From Proteobacteria bacterium SG_bin6 (GTDB lineage: Bacteria; Pseudomonadota; Alphaproteobacteria; Sphingomonadales; Sphingomonadaceae): DNA of 64,000 bases. The translations under genes and the position numbers were made by a program. Under the pieces are notes generated by a model. The model worked only from the letters and a program-made list of their open reading frames with translations, made no database searches and had not been told where the DNA came from. The stretch is from the NCBI GenBank assembly GCA_002083435.1, contig LWDJ01000014.1, positions 41,393 to 105,392 of the forward strand. The letters run 5' to 3'. Positions within the stretch are counted from its first letter, which is position 1. Each line of letters begins with the position of its first letter. Positions 8,374 through 15,890 of this stretch are shown here, one piece after another.

Positions 8374-9477
8374 CTATCGAACGTTATGTTCATTCAACCA
8401 ATTTATGCAACTGTCATCATCGCGACTAGCGCATAGTCTGTACCATTTCACTGCAGCATTTTCGTTTCTGAGGGTTCCAATGCCAGAATATAGCGACGCC
8501 GCGACGATTTTAATGCAGATCGTCTTGATCTTTTGATCGGCTTCGCTAGGCGCATTGGTACTCGCGCATTGAAGGGAGTATTGATAGGCCCGAGCTGCGC
8601 TTTGGGGTACACCACGGCCATAATAATACATTGTGGACAATTGGCGCATGGATGAAATGTCGCCCCGTGCAGCCGCTTGCGTCGCCCAATGCGCAGCCCT
8701 TGCATAATCTATCTCGAATCCTTCTGCCCCCTCTGAATAAGCATATGCGAGCAGCGTCATTGCCTTTACCCCGCCCCTTGCTGCTTCTGCTTCAAGCTGG
8801 TCGCGGAGCGCAGCGACGCGTGCTGCCTTTCGTTCGGCTTCCTCCCGCACCGCTTGCGCTGCCAAGGCTGCGGTGCGTTCGCGCTCCGCGATGTCGACAA
8901 CAGCCTTCGACGCGAGTTCAAAAGTGCCAGAGACCCTTGTTCGTGCACTGTCCGTGGTGACGACCCGGCCGGAAAACTGCGCCCTGCCGCAAAGCCCTTC
9001 GTAGACCACTGAAGTGTCCGCGCTGACGACCCGACAACGTCCTTCCCTAAAAAGACCAGAGACCCGCGAACTCCGAATACCGCCGGTTCCGGAAATGTCC
9101 CCCGTCACAGAATTGCCATCGATCCGGAGCCGGACGGTCATTGCGCCTTCAAACTGCTTAGACGGGCCTGCTGCTCGCAGGATGCTATTGAGGTCGAGGC
9201 GCTGGATTGGACGACCAGGTTGGGTAACCGTGAACCGGTAAGTCCCTGCGTAGGTCACTTCAGACCGCTCCGGAAGAGGAGCCATCGGCAGGGGCCGTGT
9301 ACCGACGCGAACGTAAGCGCCGCTTTCATCCTTGCAGTACCGTCGTTCCTGGCGGCTCCCGTTTTCGGCTGTAACTACCGTGGTGGTGCACGCCTCGCGT
9401 TCTTGCGGGGACGATTGCGTGAAGGCGGGAAATACAGGGACAGCAATTGCAAACGCCAAAAGCCCCCGCTTCCACAT
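8374..9477 (-). CDS. Exported Sel1-repeat protein
   Basis: A 367-residue protein with an N-terminal signal peptide (about 1-21, MWKRGLLAFAIAVPVFPAFTQ). Residues about 60-190 hold an all-beta region with two well-separated cysteines that I do not recognise. Next is a charged Ala/Glu/Arg-rich probable coiled coil (about 195-235, ERERTAALAAQAVREEAERK). From about 236 onward there are Sel1-like helical repeats (AMTLLAYAYSEGAEGFEIDY, then SMRQLSTMYYYGRGVPQS, then ASLYSGIGTLRNENAAVKWY). Sel1 repeats are protein-interaction scaffolds; no catalytic motif is visible. It is first in the three-gene cluster, and its GC content is well below that of gph or lepA, suggesting acquisition. Confidence 0.72.
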   Translation of the reverse strand: MWKRGLLAFAIAVPVFPAFTQSSPQEREACTTTVVTAENGSRQERRYCKDESGAYVRVGTRPLPMAPLPERSEVTYAGTYRFTVTQPGRPIQRLDLNSILRAAGPSKQFEGAMTVRLRIDGNSVTGDISGTGGIRSSRVSGLFREGRCRVVSADTSVVYEGLCGRAQFSGRVVTTDSARTRVSGTFELASKAVVDIAERERTAALAAQAVREEAERKAARVAALRDQLEAEAARGGVKAMTLLAYAYSEGAEGFEIDYARAAHWATQAAARGDISSMRQLSTMYYYGRGVPQSAARAYQYSLQCASTNAPSEADQKIKTICIKIVAASLYSGIGTLRNENAAVKWYRLCASRDDDSCINWLNEHNVR

Positions 9478-9593
9478 CGCTCGTTACCCCCGCCGAACTT
9501 TGCTTTTTAACGAATATCAGCTTCTGACCCAACATGCCAGCGCCTGGCGGCCAATGTTTGCAACGGATCATGTCATCGGCTAGCCGACCAAGC

Positions 9594-11402
9594 ATGACCC
9601 CGCTTTCGAAGATCCGCAATTTCTCGATCATCGCCCATATCGACCATGGCAAGTCGACCCTCGCCGATCGCCTGATCCAGCGCACCGGGGGGCTGAGTGA
9701 CCGCGAAATGTCCGAGCAGGTGCTCGACAATATGGATATCGAGAAAGAGCGCGGCATCACGATCAAGGCGCAGACCGTGCGGCTCGATTACAAGGCGCAG
9801 GACGGCGAAACCTATGTCCTGAACCTGATGGACACGCCGGGCCATGTCGACTTCGCTTATGAAGTCAGCCGCAGCCTGGCGGCGTGCGAGGGCGCGCTGC
9901 TGGTGGTCGACGCGGCGCAGGGGGTCGAGGCGCAGACGCTCGCCAATGTCTATCAGTCGATCGAACACGACCACGAAATCGTGCCGGTGATCAACAAGAT
10001 CGATCTCCCCGCCGCCGAGCCCGAAAAGGTGAAGGCCGAGATCGAGGAAGTGATCGGGCTCGACGCGAGCGAGGCGGTGCTCACCAGCGCCAAATCGGGC
10101 ATCGGCATCGACGATGTGCTGGAGGCGATCGTCAAGCGCATCCCGGGGCCGAAGGGCGATCCGACCGCGCCGCTGAAGGCGATGCTCGTCGATAGCTGGT
10201 ATGACCCGTATCTGGGCGTCGTCATCCTCGTGCGGGTGATGGACGGGGTGCTGAAAAAGGGCCAGCAGATCAAGTTCATGCAGGCCGGCACCGAGCATCT
10301 GGTCGATCGCGTCGGGTGCTTCCGCCCCAAGATCGAGCAATTGGGCGAGCTTGGTCCCGGCGAAGTCGGCTTCATCACCGCGCAGATCAAGGAAATCGCC
10401 CAGGCCCGCGTCGGCGATACGCTCACCGACGCGAAAAAGCCCGCCAACGCGCCGCTGCCGGGGTTCAAGGAAGTGCAGCCGGTGGTGTTCTGCGGGCTGT
10501 TCCCGGTCGACGCCAACGACTTCGAGAAACTGCGCGACTCGATCGGCAAGCTGCGGCTGAACGACGCGAGCTTCAGCTTCGAGATGGAGACCTCCGCCGC
10601 GCTTGGCTTCGGCTTCCGCTGCGGCTTCCTGGGGTTGCTCCACCTGGAAATCATCCAGGAACGGCTGACGCGCGAATATGACCTCGATCTCATCACCACC
10701 GCGCCCTCGGTGGTCTATAAGCTACAGCTCACCCATGACGGTGGCGAGGTGGAGCTGCACAACCCCGCCGACATGCCCGATCCCAACCGGATCGAGGAAA
10801 TCGCCGAGCCGTGGATCGAGGCGACCATCTATGTGCCTGACGAGCATCTCGGCGCGATCCTGAAGCTGTGCCAGGATCGCCGCGGCATCCAGAAGAACCT
10901 CACCTATGTCGGCGGGCGCGCGCAGGTGACCTATGAACTGCCGCTCAACGAAGTGGTGTTCGATTTCTACGACCGGCTGAAGTCGATCAGTCGCGGCTAT
11001 GCGAGCTTCGATTATCACCAGATCGGCTATCGCGAGGGCGATCTGGTGAAGATGTCGATCCTGGTGAACAACGAGCCGGTCGACGCGCTCAGCATGATCG
11101 TCCACCGCTCCGCCGCCGAGGCGCGCGGGCGGCATATGTGCGAGCGGCTGAAGGATCTGATCCCGCGCCATCTGTTCAAGATTCCGATCCAGGCGGCGAT
11201 CGGTGGGAAGGTGATCGCGCGCGAGACGATCGCCGCGCTGCGCAAGGACGTCACCGCCAAATGCTATGGCGGCGACGCGACCCGCAAGCGCAAGCTTCTG
11301 GAAAAACAGAAGGAAGGCAAGAAGCGGATGCGCGAGTACGGCTCGGTGAGCATTCCGCAGGAAGCTTTCATCGCCGCCTTGCGGATGGGTGACGCCGCCT
11401 GA
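9594..11402 (+). CDS. lepA: Translation elongation factor 4 (back-translocating GTPase)
   Basis: A 602-residue LepA (E. coli 599). The start at 9594 gives MTPLSKIRNFSIIAHIDHGKST; an in-frame ATG at 9570 with a GGA just ahead is an alternative. GTPase motifs are intact: G1 AHIDHGKST, G3 DTPGH, G4 NKID. Domains II and III and the LepA-specific C-terminal domain follow, with GGDATRKRKLLEKQKEGKKR near the end, a conserved LepA tail. EF4 binds ribosomes and affects translocation and assembly under stress. The gene stands alone, diverging from the Sel1 protein and followed 74 bp later by the phasin. Confidence 0.97.
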   Translation: MTPLSKIRNFSIIAHIDHGKSTLADRLIQRTGGLSDREMSEQVLDNMDIEKERGITIKAQTVRLDYKAQDGETYVLNLMDTPGHVDFAYEVSRSLAACEGALLVVDAAQGVEAQTLANVYQSIEHDHEIVPVINKIDLPAAEPEKVKAEIEEVIGLDASEAVLTSAKSGIGIDDVLEAIVKRIPGPKGDPTAPLKAMLVDSWYDPYLGVVILVRVMDGVLKKGQQIKFMQAGTEHLVDRVGCFRPKIEQLGELGPGEVGFITAQIKEIAQARVGDTLTDAKKPANAPLPGFKEVQPVVFCGLFPVDANDFEKLRDSIGKLRLNDASFSFEMETSAALGFGFRCGFLGLLHLEIIQERLTREYDLDLITTAPSVVYKLQLTHDGGEVELHNPADMPDPNRIEEIAEPWIEATIYVPDEHLGAILKLCQDRRGIQKNLTYVGGRAQVTYELPLNEVVFDFYDRLKSISRGYASFDYHQIGYREGDLVKMSILVNNEPVDALSMIVHRSAAEARGRHMCERLKDLIPRHLFKIPIQAAIGGKVIARETIAALRKDVTAKCYGGDATRKRKLLEKQKEGKKRMREYGSVSIPQEAFIAALRMGDAA

Positions 11403-11476
11403 CGACGCTTCCGCGTTGGCGGCCGCGCTGCTATCGTCCGTCGCGCGGGCGGCACGACTCCAACGAGGAACAGTTC

Positions 11477-11836
11477 ATGGCGACCGACACGAACCAGACG
11501 ATCAACGAAGGCTTGCACGCCGCGCAGGGGGCGGGCGAGCAGATCGGCGCCCAGATGCGCGCGGCGGGCGAGCAGATGCGCGCCTCGGGCGAGCGCATGG
11601 CCGCGGCGGGCAGCGAACTCGGGATGCGGCTGCTCGATCAGGCCGAGGAGAATACCCGGCAGGCCTTCGCGGCGATGCGCGCGGCGGCGCAAGCCAAGGA
11701 TGTGGGCGAGGTGCTGCGCATCCAGACCGATTTCCTGCGCGAACAGAGCAGCCGCGCGGTGGATCAGGCGCGCCAGATCGGCGAGCTGATCACCAATTAC
11801 GGCCGCGACGCGATGGATCAGATCGGCAAGAAATGA
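11477..11836 (+). CDS. Phasin family protein
   Basis: A 119-residue, almost wholly helical protein with amphipathic Ala/Gln/Met-rich heptads (GAGEQIGAQMRAAGEQMRAS, then SGERMAAAGSELGMRLLDQ). The C-terminal half matches the phasin_2 pattern: FAAMRAAAQAKDVGEVLRIQ then TDFLREQSSRAVDQARQIGE. Phasins coat polyhydroxyalkanoate granules; in alphaproteobacteria small phasin-like proteins also occur without granules. A GAGGAA Shine-Dalgarno lies 8 bp ahead of the ATG. No PHA synthase gene is in the window. A T-poor hairpin follows the stop codon. Confidence 0.85.
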   Translation: MATDTNQTINEGLHAAQGAGEQIGAQMRAAGEQMRASGERMAAAGSELGMRLLDQAEENTRQAFAAMRAAAQAKDVGEVLRIQTDFLREQSSRAVDQARQIGELITNYGRDAMDQIGKK

Positions 11837-11844
11837 GAGTGGAG

Positions 11845-11867
11845 CGGCCGCGCGCGATGCGCGGCCG
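11845..11867 (+). terminator. Hairpin after phasin gene
   Basis: CGGCCGCGC (11845-11853) pairs perfectly with GCGCGGCCG (11859-11867) around a 5-nt loop, 8 nt after the phasin stop codon. No T-run follows, so it is either a weak intrinsic terminator or an mRNA 3' stabiliser. Confidence 0.45.
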
Positions 11868-11965
11868 ATGCGCTCGCGTGGCGACGGGGCGGCGGAGGCG
11901 ATGCGCGGTTCGCGCGGCATCGCCTGACGTCGCCCTGTCTCGGTCTGGCCGCGCGGGTCCGCTGT

Positions 11966-11988
11966 GCTATATCGCCTAGGATATATGC
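11966..11988 (+). promoter_or_regulatory. Candidate molybdate-responsive operator or -10 region upstream of modA
   Basis: GCTATAT (11966-11972) and ATATATGC (11981-11988) form an imperfect inverted repeat around 8 bp, ending 11 bp before the modA start. The half-sites recall the ModE box (CGCTATATA...TATATAGCG type) known upstream of mod operons. The left half could equally be a -10 element. It is AT-rich in otherwise GC-rich DNA. No ModE gene is in the window, so operator function is inference. Confidence 0.4.
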
Positions 11989-11999
11989 GCGGAGGAACG

Positions 12000-12758
12000 A
12001 TGTATCGGCTGATCTTGGGCGTGCTGGCCTGGCTGGCGCTCGCCGCGCCCGTCGTCGCGGCGCCGGCGGAGGAGCCGCCGCTGGTGCTCGCCGCGTCCAG
12101 CCTGCAGGAGGTGCTGAACGACGCCGCCGATCGCTGGGTGGCGGCGGGCCATGCCCGGCCGGTGCTGTCATTCGCCGCTTCTTCGGCGCTAGCGCGGCAG
12201 GCGGCGAGCGGCGCGCGCGCCGATCTGTTCGTCTCGGCCGATAGCGCGTGGATGGATTGGCTCGCGCGGCGCGGGGCGATCGAGCCGGAAAGCCGGGCGA
12301 CGCTGGCGGGCAATATGCTGGTGCTGATCGCGCCGCGCGCGAACCGCGACCGGCTGGCGATCGGGCAGACGGGGGCGCTCGCGGCGCTGGTGGGCGGTGG
12401 GCCGCTCGCCATCGCCGATCCGAGCGGCGTGCCGGCGGGGCGTTATGCCCAGCAGGCGCTCGAGTCGCTTGGGGCGTGGCGCGCGGTCGAGCGCGGGGTG
12501 GTGCGGGCCGAGAATGTGCGCGCGGCGCTGGCGCTGGTCGAACGCGGGGCGGCGCGCTTCGGCATTGTGTACGCGACCGACGCCCGCGCCTCGCGCGCGG
12601 TGCGCGTGCTCGCGACCTTTCCGCCGGGCAGCCACGCGCCGATCGCCTATCCCGTCGCCCGGCTGAAGGGCGCGCGGGCGAGCGCGGAGGGTTTCCGCCG
12701 CTATCTGCTGAGCGCCGAGGGGCGGGCGCTGTTCCGGGCGCGCGGCTTCTCGCTTTGA
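12000..12758 (+). CDS. modA: Molybdate ABC transporter substrate-binding protein
   Basis: A 252-residue periplasmic protein. The start at 12000 has a strong GGAGGA Shine-Dalgarno 4 bp ahead and opens a signal peptide (MYRLILGVLAWLALAAPVVA). Family motifs include LVLAASSLQEVLNDAADRW, then FAASSALARQAASGARADLF with VSADSAWMDWL, and ADPSGVPAGRYAQQALESLG, matching the oxyanion-binding loops of ModA. It binds molybdate (or tungstate) in the periplasm and delivers it to ModBC. The stop codon overlaps the probable TTG start of modB. Confidence 0.93.
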   Translation: MYRLILGVLAWLALAAPVVAAPAEEPPLVLAASSLQEVLNDAADRWVAAGHARPVLSFAASSALARQAASGARADLFVSADSAWMDWLARRGAIEPESRATLAGNMLVLIAPRANRDRLAIGQTGALAALVGGGPLAIADPSGVPAGRYAQQALESLGAWRAVERGVVRAENVRAALALVERGAARFGIVYATDARASRAVRVLATFPPGSHAPIAYPVARLKGARASAEGFRRYLLSAEGRALFRARGFSL

Positions 12759-13444
12759 ACGGTACGGGGGGCGAGGCGGCGATCGTCGCGCTGACGCTGC
12801 AGGTGGGCGCGGCGGCGATGGCGGCGGCATTGCCGGTGGCGTTCCTGCTGGCGTGGCTGCTGGCGCGCGGGCGCTTTCCCGGCAAGGTCGTGCTCGACGC
12901 GCTGGTGCATCTGCCGCTGGTGCTGCCTCCGGTCGTCACCGGCTGGCTGCTGCTGATCGCCTTCGCGCCCGATGGGCCGTTGGGCGCGCTGCTCGCCCGC
13001 ATCGGCGTGAGCCTGATCTTTCGCTGGACTGGCGCGGCGCTCGCCGCCGCGGTGATGGCGCTGCCGCTGATGGTGCGCGCGATCCGCCTCTCGATCGAGG
13101 CGGTCGATCCGCGGCTGGAGGCGGCGGCGCGGACGCTGGGCGCCGGGCGCTGGCGGGTGTTCTGGACGATCACCGTGCCGCTCAGCCTGCCCGGCGTGCT
13201 CGCGGGGTTGGTGTTGGGCTTCGCCCGCTCGATCGGCGAGTTCGGCGCGACGATCACCTTTGTCGGCAATGTGCCGGGCGAGACGCAGACGCTGCCGCTC
13301 GCCATCTATTCGGCGCTGCAATCGCCGGATGGGGAAGGGGCGGTGACGCGGCTCGCGGTGGCGTCCATCGCGCTGGCGCTCGCGGCGCTGGTCGCGGCGG
13401 AGTGGCTGGCACGGCGCCAGGGGCGGGGGCGGCATGGCGTCTGA
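12755..13444 (+). CDS. modB: Molybdate ABC transporter permease
   Basis: A 229-residue permease, the same length as E. coli ModB, when started at the TTG at 12755. That codon overlaps the modA stop (TTGA), which is why it is chosen; the frame extends far upstream as an artefact of high GC, and an ATG at 12817 would remove the first part of TM1. About five membrane helices are visible. The EAA-loop signature for ATPase docking is present: EAAARTLGAGRWRVFWTI. ARSIGEFGATITFVGN matches the conserved CysTW/ModB segment that lines the oxyanion path. It overlaps modC by 11 nt. Confidence 0.92.
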   Translation: MNGTGGEAAIVALTLQVGAAAMAAALPVAFLLAWLLARGRFPGKVVLDALVHLPLVLPPVVTGWLLLIAFAPDGPLGALLARIGVSLIFRWTGAALAAAVMALPLMVRAIRLSIEAVDPRLEAAARTLGAGRWRVFWTITVPLSLPGVLAGLVLGFARSIGEFGATITFVGNVPGETQTLPLAIYSALQSPDGEGAVTRLAVASIALALAALVAAEWLARRQGRGRHGV

Positions 13445-14060
13445 CCCTGTCTTCGCGGTCGATGTGCGCACCACGCTCGGCGGGCGTGAGATCGCGGTGC
13501 GCTTCGCCAGCGGACCTGGCATCACGGTTGTGTTCGGGCCGTCGGGCGCGGGCAAAACGACGCTGCTCAACATGGTCGCGGGGCTGCACCGGCCTGCCGC
13601 GGGCCGCGTCGCGGTTGCGCGGGAGGTGTTTTTCGATGCCGGAGAGGGGATTGACATTGCCCCGGAGCGGCGCCGCGCGGGCTATGTGTTCCAGGATGCG
13701 CGGCTATTTCCCCATCTGCGGGTGCGCGGCAATCTGGCCTATGGCCGGCGCATGGGGGAGGGACTGGACCCGAAGGTGGTGCTGGATCTGCTCGGCATCG
13801 GCCATCTGCTCGAGCGCTGGCCGCGTTCGCTTTCGGGTGGCGAGGCGCGGCGGGTGGCGATCGGCCGCGCGCTGCTGTCGAGCCCGCGATTTCTGCTGCT
13901 GGATGAGCCGCTTAGCTTCCTCGACGCGGCTCGCCGCGCCGAGATCATGACGCTGATCGAGCGGTTGCGCGACGTGCTGGCGCTGCCGATCCTGATGGTG
14001 ACGCACGACGCCGCCGAAGCCGAAAGGCTCGCGACGGCGATCGTGCGGGTGGGCGATTAA
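13434..14060 (+). CDS. modC: Molybdate ABC transporter ATPase (short form)
   Basis: A 208-residue ABC ATPase: Walker A GPSGAGKT, Q-loop VFQDARLFPHL, signature LSGGEARR, Walker B FLLLDEP and switch MVTHD. It powers molybdate import through ModB. It ends just after the H-loop, so it lacks the C-terminal TOBE (molybdate-sensing) domain that makes E. coli ModC about 350 residues. The signature has Glu-Ala where LSGGQ has Gln. Trans-inhibition by molybdate known for TOBE-bearing ModC proteins is therefore not expected here. It is last of three overlapping genes and convergent with the DUF4136 lipoprotein. Confidence 0.92.
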   Translation: MASDPVFAVDVRTTLGGREIAVRFASGPGITVVFGPSGAGKTTLLNMVAGLHRPAAGRVAVAREVFFDAGEGIDIAPERRRAGYVFQDARLFPHLRVRGNLAYGRRMGEGLDPKVVLDLLGIGHLLERWPRSLSGGEARRVAIGRALLSSPRFLLLDEPLSFLDAARRAEIMTLIERLRDVLALPILMVTHDAAEAERLATAIVRVGD

Positions 14061-14077
14061 TCCCGGTTTTTCAGGGC

Positions 14078-14740
14078 TTAAGCCGCCCGCTTCTGGGGAG
14101 CGACAGTGATCTTCACCGTCTGCCCCGAATTACCGGGGAATCCGGTGAACATCGCTTCGACCAGATTGGGCACAAGCTTGGTCAAATCATCGGTGTCCGA
14201 CTGGGCACGCGCGGTGCCCTCGAACAGGCGCTGGCCCGAATCGGCGCGATCGATTTCCAGCCGCAACTCGCTGGTGAACACCGTGTAGCTGCGCACGTCG
14301 GACCCGCCAAAGCCGCCGAACCCGCCAAAGCCCGGGCCATAGAAGAACGGATCATAAAAGCCGTAAACGAACGACCGCCGCCCGTAAAAGCCGCCACCGT
14401 AAAAGCCGCCATAGGGATAGCCATAACCATAGCCGAACCCCGGAGACGACACGACCTTTTCTCTTCCGCGATCAACGCCATAGCGAAACTTCACCACCAG
14501 TTCGGCGCCGGCAGGATCAGCGGCCTGGCGATAGCCTTGGCGGGTGAGTTCGGCGGCGACCAGATTGGCATATTGGCTGAACTCGAGCCCACCCTGCAGC
14601 GCCGGATCGGCGGCCTGCACATAGAAGCTCTGCCCCTGCGGCGCAGGCAGCTGCTGGAAGCGCGACACGCGCGCGCTGAAGGGCTCAGCGCAGCCGGCAA
14701 GGGCCAGAGCGGCGGCGGCGGCGATCACAAATTTCTTCAT
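14078..14740 (-). CDS. DUF4136 lipoprotein
   Basis: A 220-residue lipoprotein with lipobox LAGC (Cys17). The first half (about 25-105) fits DUF4136: FSARVSRFQQL, QYANLVAAELTRQGYRQ and AELVVKFRYGVD. It is interrupted by a long Gly/Tyr/Phe-rich loop (about 115-165, repeated FYGGGFYGRR- and GFGGFGG-type units) and resumes with YTVFTSELRLEIDRADSGQR. DUF4136 proteins are envelope lipoproteins of unknown function. The Gly-aromatic insertion is low complexity and probably flexible. Its 3' end lies 17 bp from modC (convergent). Confidence 0.82.
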   Translation of the reverse strand: MKKFVIAAAAALALAGCAEPFSARVSRFQQLPAPQGQSFYVQAADPALQGGLEFSQYANLVAAELTRQGYRQAADPAGAELVVKFRYGVDRGREKVVSSPGFGYGYGYPYGGFYGGGFYGRRSFVYGFYDPFFYGPGFGGFGGFGGSDVRSYTVFTSELRLEIDRADSGQRLFEGTARAQSDTDDLTKLVPNLVEAMFTGFPGNSGQTVKITVAPQKRAA

Positions 14741-14873
14741 CGCGACAACGTCCTAGCTGACCGGGTGCTGAACGCCCCGGTGCGTCTGCCCGCACGCATC
14801 GCACGGGCTAACTGAATAGTGCTTGAACGCGCGGCGAAATCCAGTTGTTTCCGCGCGAACCACGCGTTGGCCG

Positions 14874-15881
14874 CTAAACTTGCAGGCCAACGGCCTTTTG
14901 CGCGGCGTGCAAGATTGGCCGGGCGATCGCCTCGGCACGTTCGGCGCCCGTCACCAATGCTTGCGCCACGGCGGGGCGGTCTTCGCGCAGTGCCAAAAGT
15001 CGTGAGCGGATCGGGCCGAGCACCGCCACGGCGAGATCGGCGAGCGCGGGCTTGAACGCCCCGAATCCCTGGCCAGCGAAGCGCGCGATCACGGCCTCCG
15101 GGCTTTCGTCGGCAAGCGCGGCGTAGATCGTCACCAAATTGCGCGCCTCGGGCCGCTGCGCCAGCGCGTCGAGCGATGCCGGCAAGGGTTCGGGGTCGGT
15201 TTTGGCCTTCTTGATCTTCTGCGCAATCGCATCGTTATCGTCGATCAAATTGATCCGTGAGGCGTCGGAGGGATCGGACTTCGACATTTTCGCCTGGCCA
15301 TCGCGCAGGCTCATGATGCGCGGCGCTGCCTGGCTCACCAACGGTTCAGGCAGCGGGAACAGCTCAACCGCGAAATCAGTGTTGAACTTGGTCGCGATGT
15401 CGCGGGCAAGCTCCAGATGCTGCTTCTGGTCCTCGCCCACGGGAACGTGCGTCGCCTGATAGACGAGCACATCGGCTGCCTGAAGCACGGGATAAGTGAA
15501 CAAGCCGACGCTCGCGCTCTCGCGATTCTTGCCGGCCTTGTCTTTCCACTGCGTCATGCGGTTGAGCCAGCCCATCCGCGCGGTGCCGCCCAGGATCCAG
15601 GCAAGCTCCGAATGAGCGGGAACGCGCGCCTGGTTGAACAGGATCGCCTTCGCCGGATCGATCCCGCAGGCGATCAGCGTCGCTGCCATGTCGATCGTAT
15701 TGGCCGCGAGCTCGGCGGCGATCACCGGTTGGGTGAGCGCATGCAGGTCTGCCAGGAAAAACAGGCATTCCCCGCCTCGCGCGGCCACCGCGTCCTGCAT
15801 CGCCACCCATTGCTTGATCGCGCCGAGATAATTGCCGAGATGGAGATTGCCGGTGGGCTGAATGCCGGAGACGACGCGCAT
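14874..15881 (-). CDS. trpS: Tryptophanyl-tRNA synthetase
   Basis: A 335-residue class I synthetase charging tRNA-Trp. Near the start, SGIQPTGNLHLGNYLGA contains the HIGH-type motif (HLGN). AKMSKSDPSD is the KMSKS loop. The length fits bacterial TrpRS (E. coli 334). The start at 15881 has AGGAG 4 bp upstream. It lies 9 bp downstream of murJ on the same strand, so both are likely co-transcribed. Confidence 0.97.
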   Translation of the reverse strand: MRVVSGIQPTGNLHLGNYLGAIKQWVAMQDAVAARGGECLFFLADLHALTQPVIAAELAANTIDMAATLIACGIDPAKAILFNQARVPAHSELAWILGGTARMGWLNRMTQWKDKAGKNRESASVGLFTYPVLQAADVLVYQATHVPVGEDQKQHLELARDIATKFNTDFAVELFPLPEPLVSQAAPRIMSLRDGQAKMSKSDPSDASRINLIDDNDAIAQKIKKAKTDPEPLPASLDALAQRPEARNLVTIYAALADESPEAVIARFAGQGFGAFKPALADLAVAVLGPIRSRLLALREDRPAVAQALVTGAERAEAIARPILHAAQKAVGLQV

Positions 15882-15890
15882 GTTACTCCT

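Noticed and set aside
9534..9593. LepA starting at 9534
   Set aside because: Family alignment starts at MTPLSKIRNF-type sequence; the first 20 codons have no conserved match.
12248..13444. 398-residue ModB
   Set aside because: The first 169 codons are out-of-frame modA sequence; TTG at 12755 gives the family length of 229.
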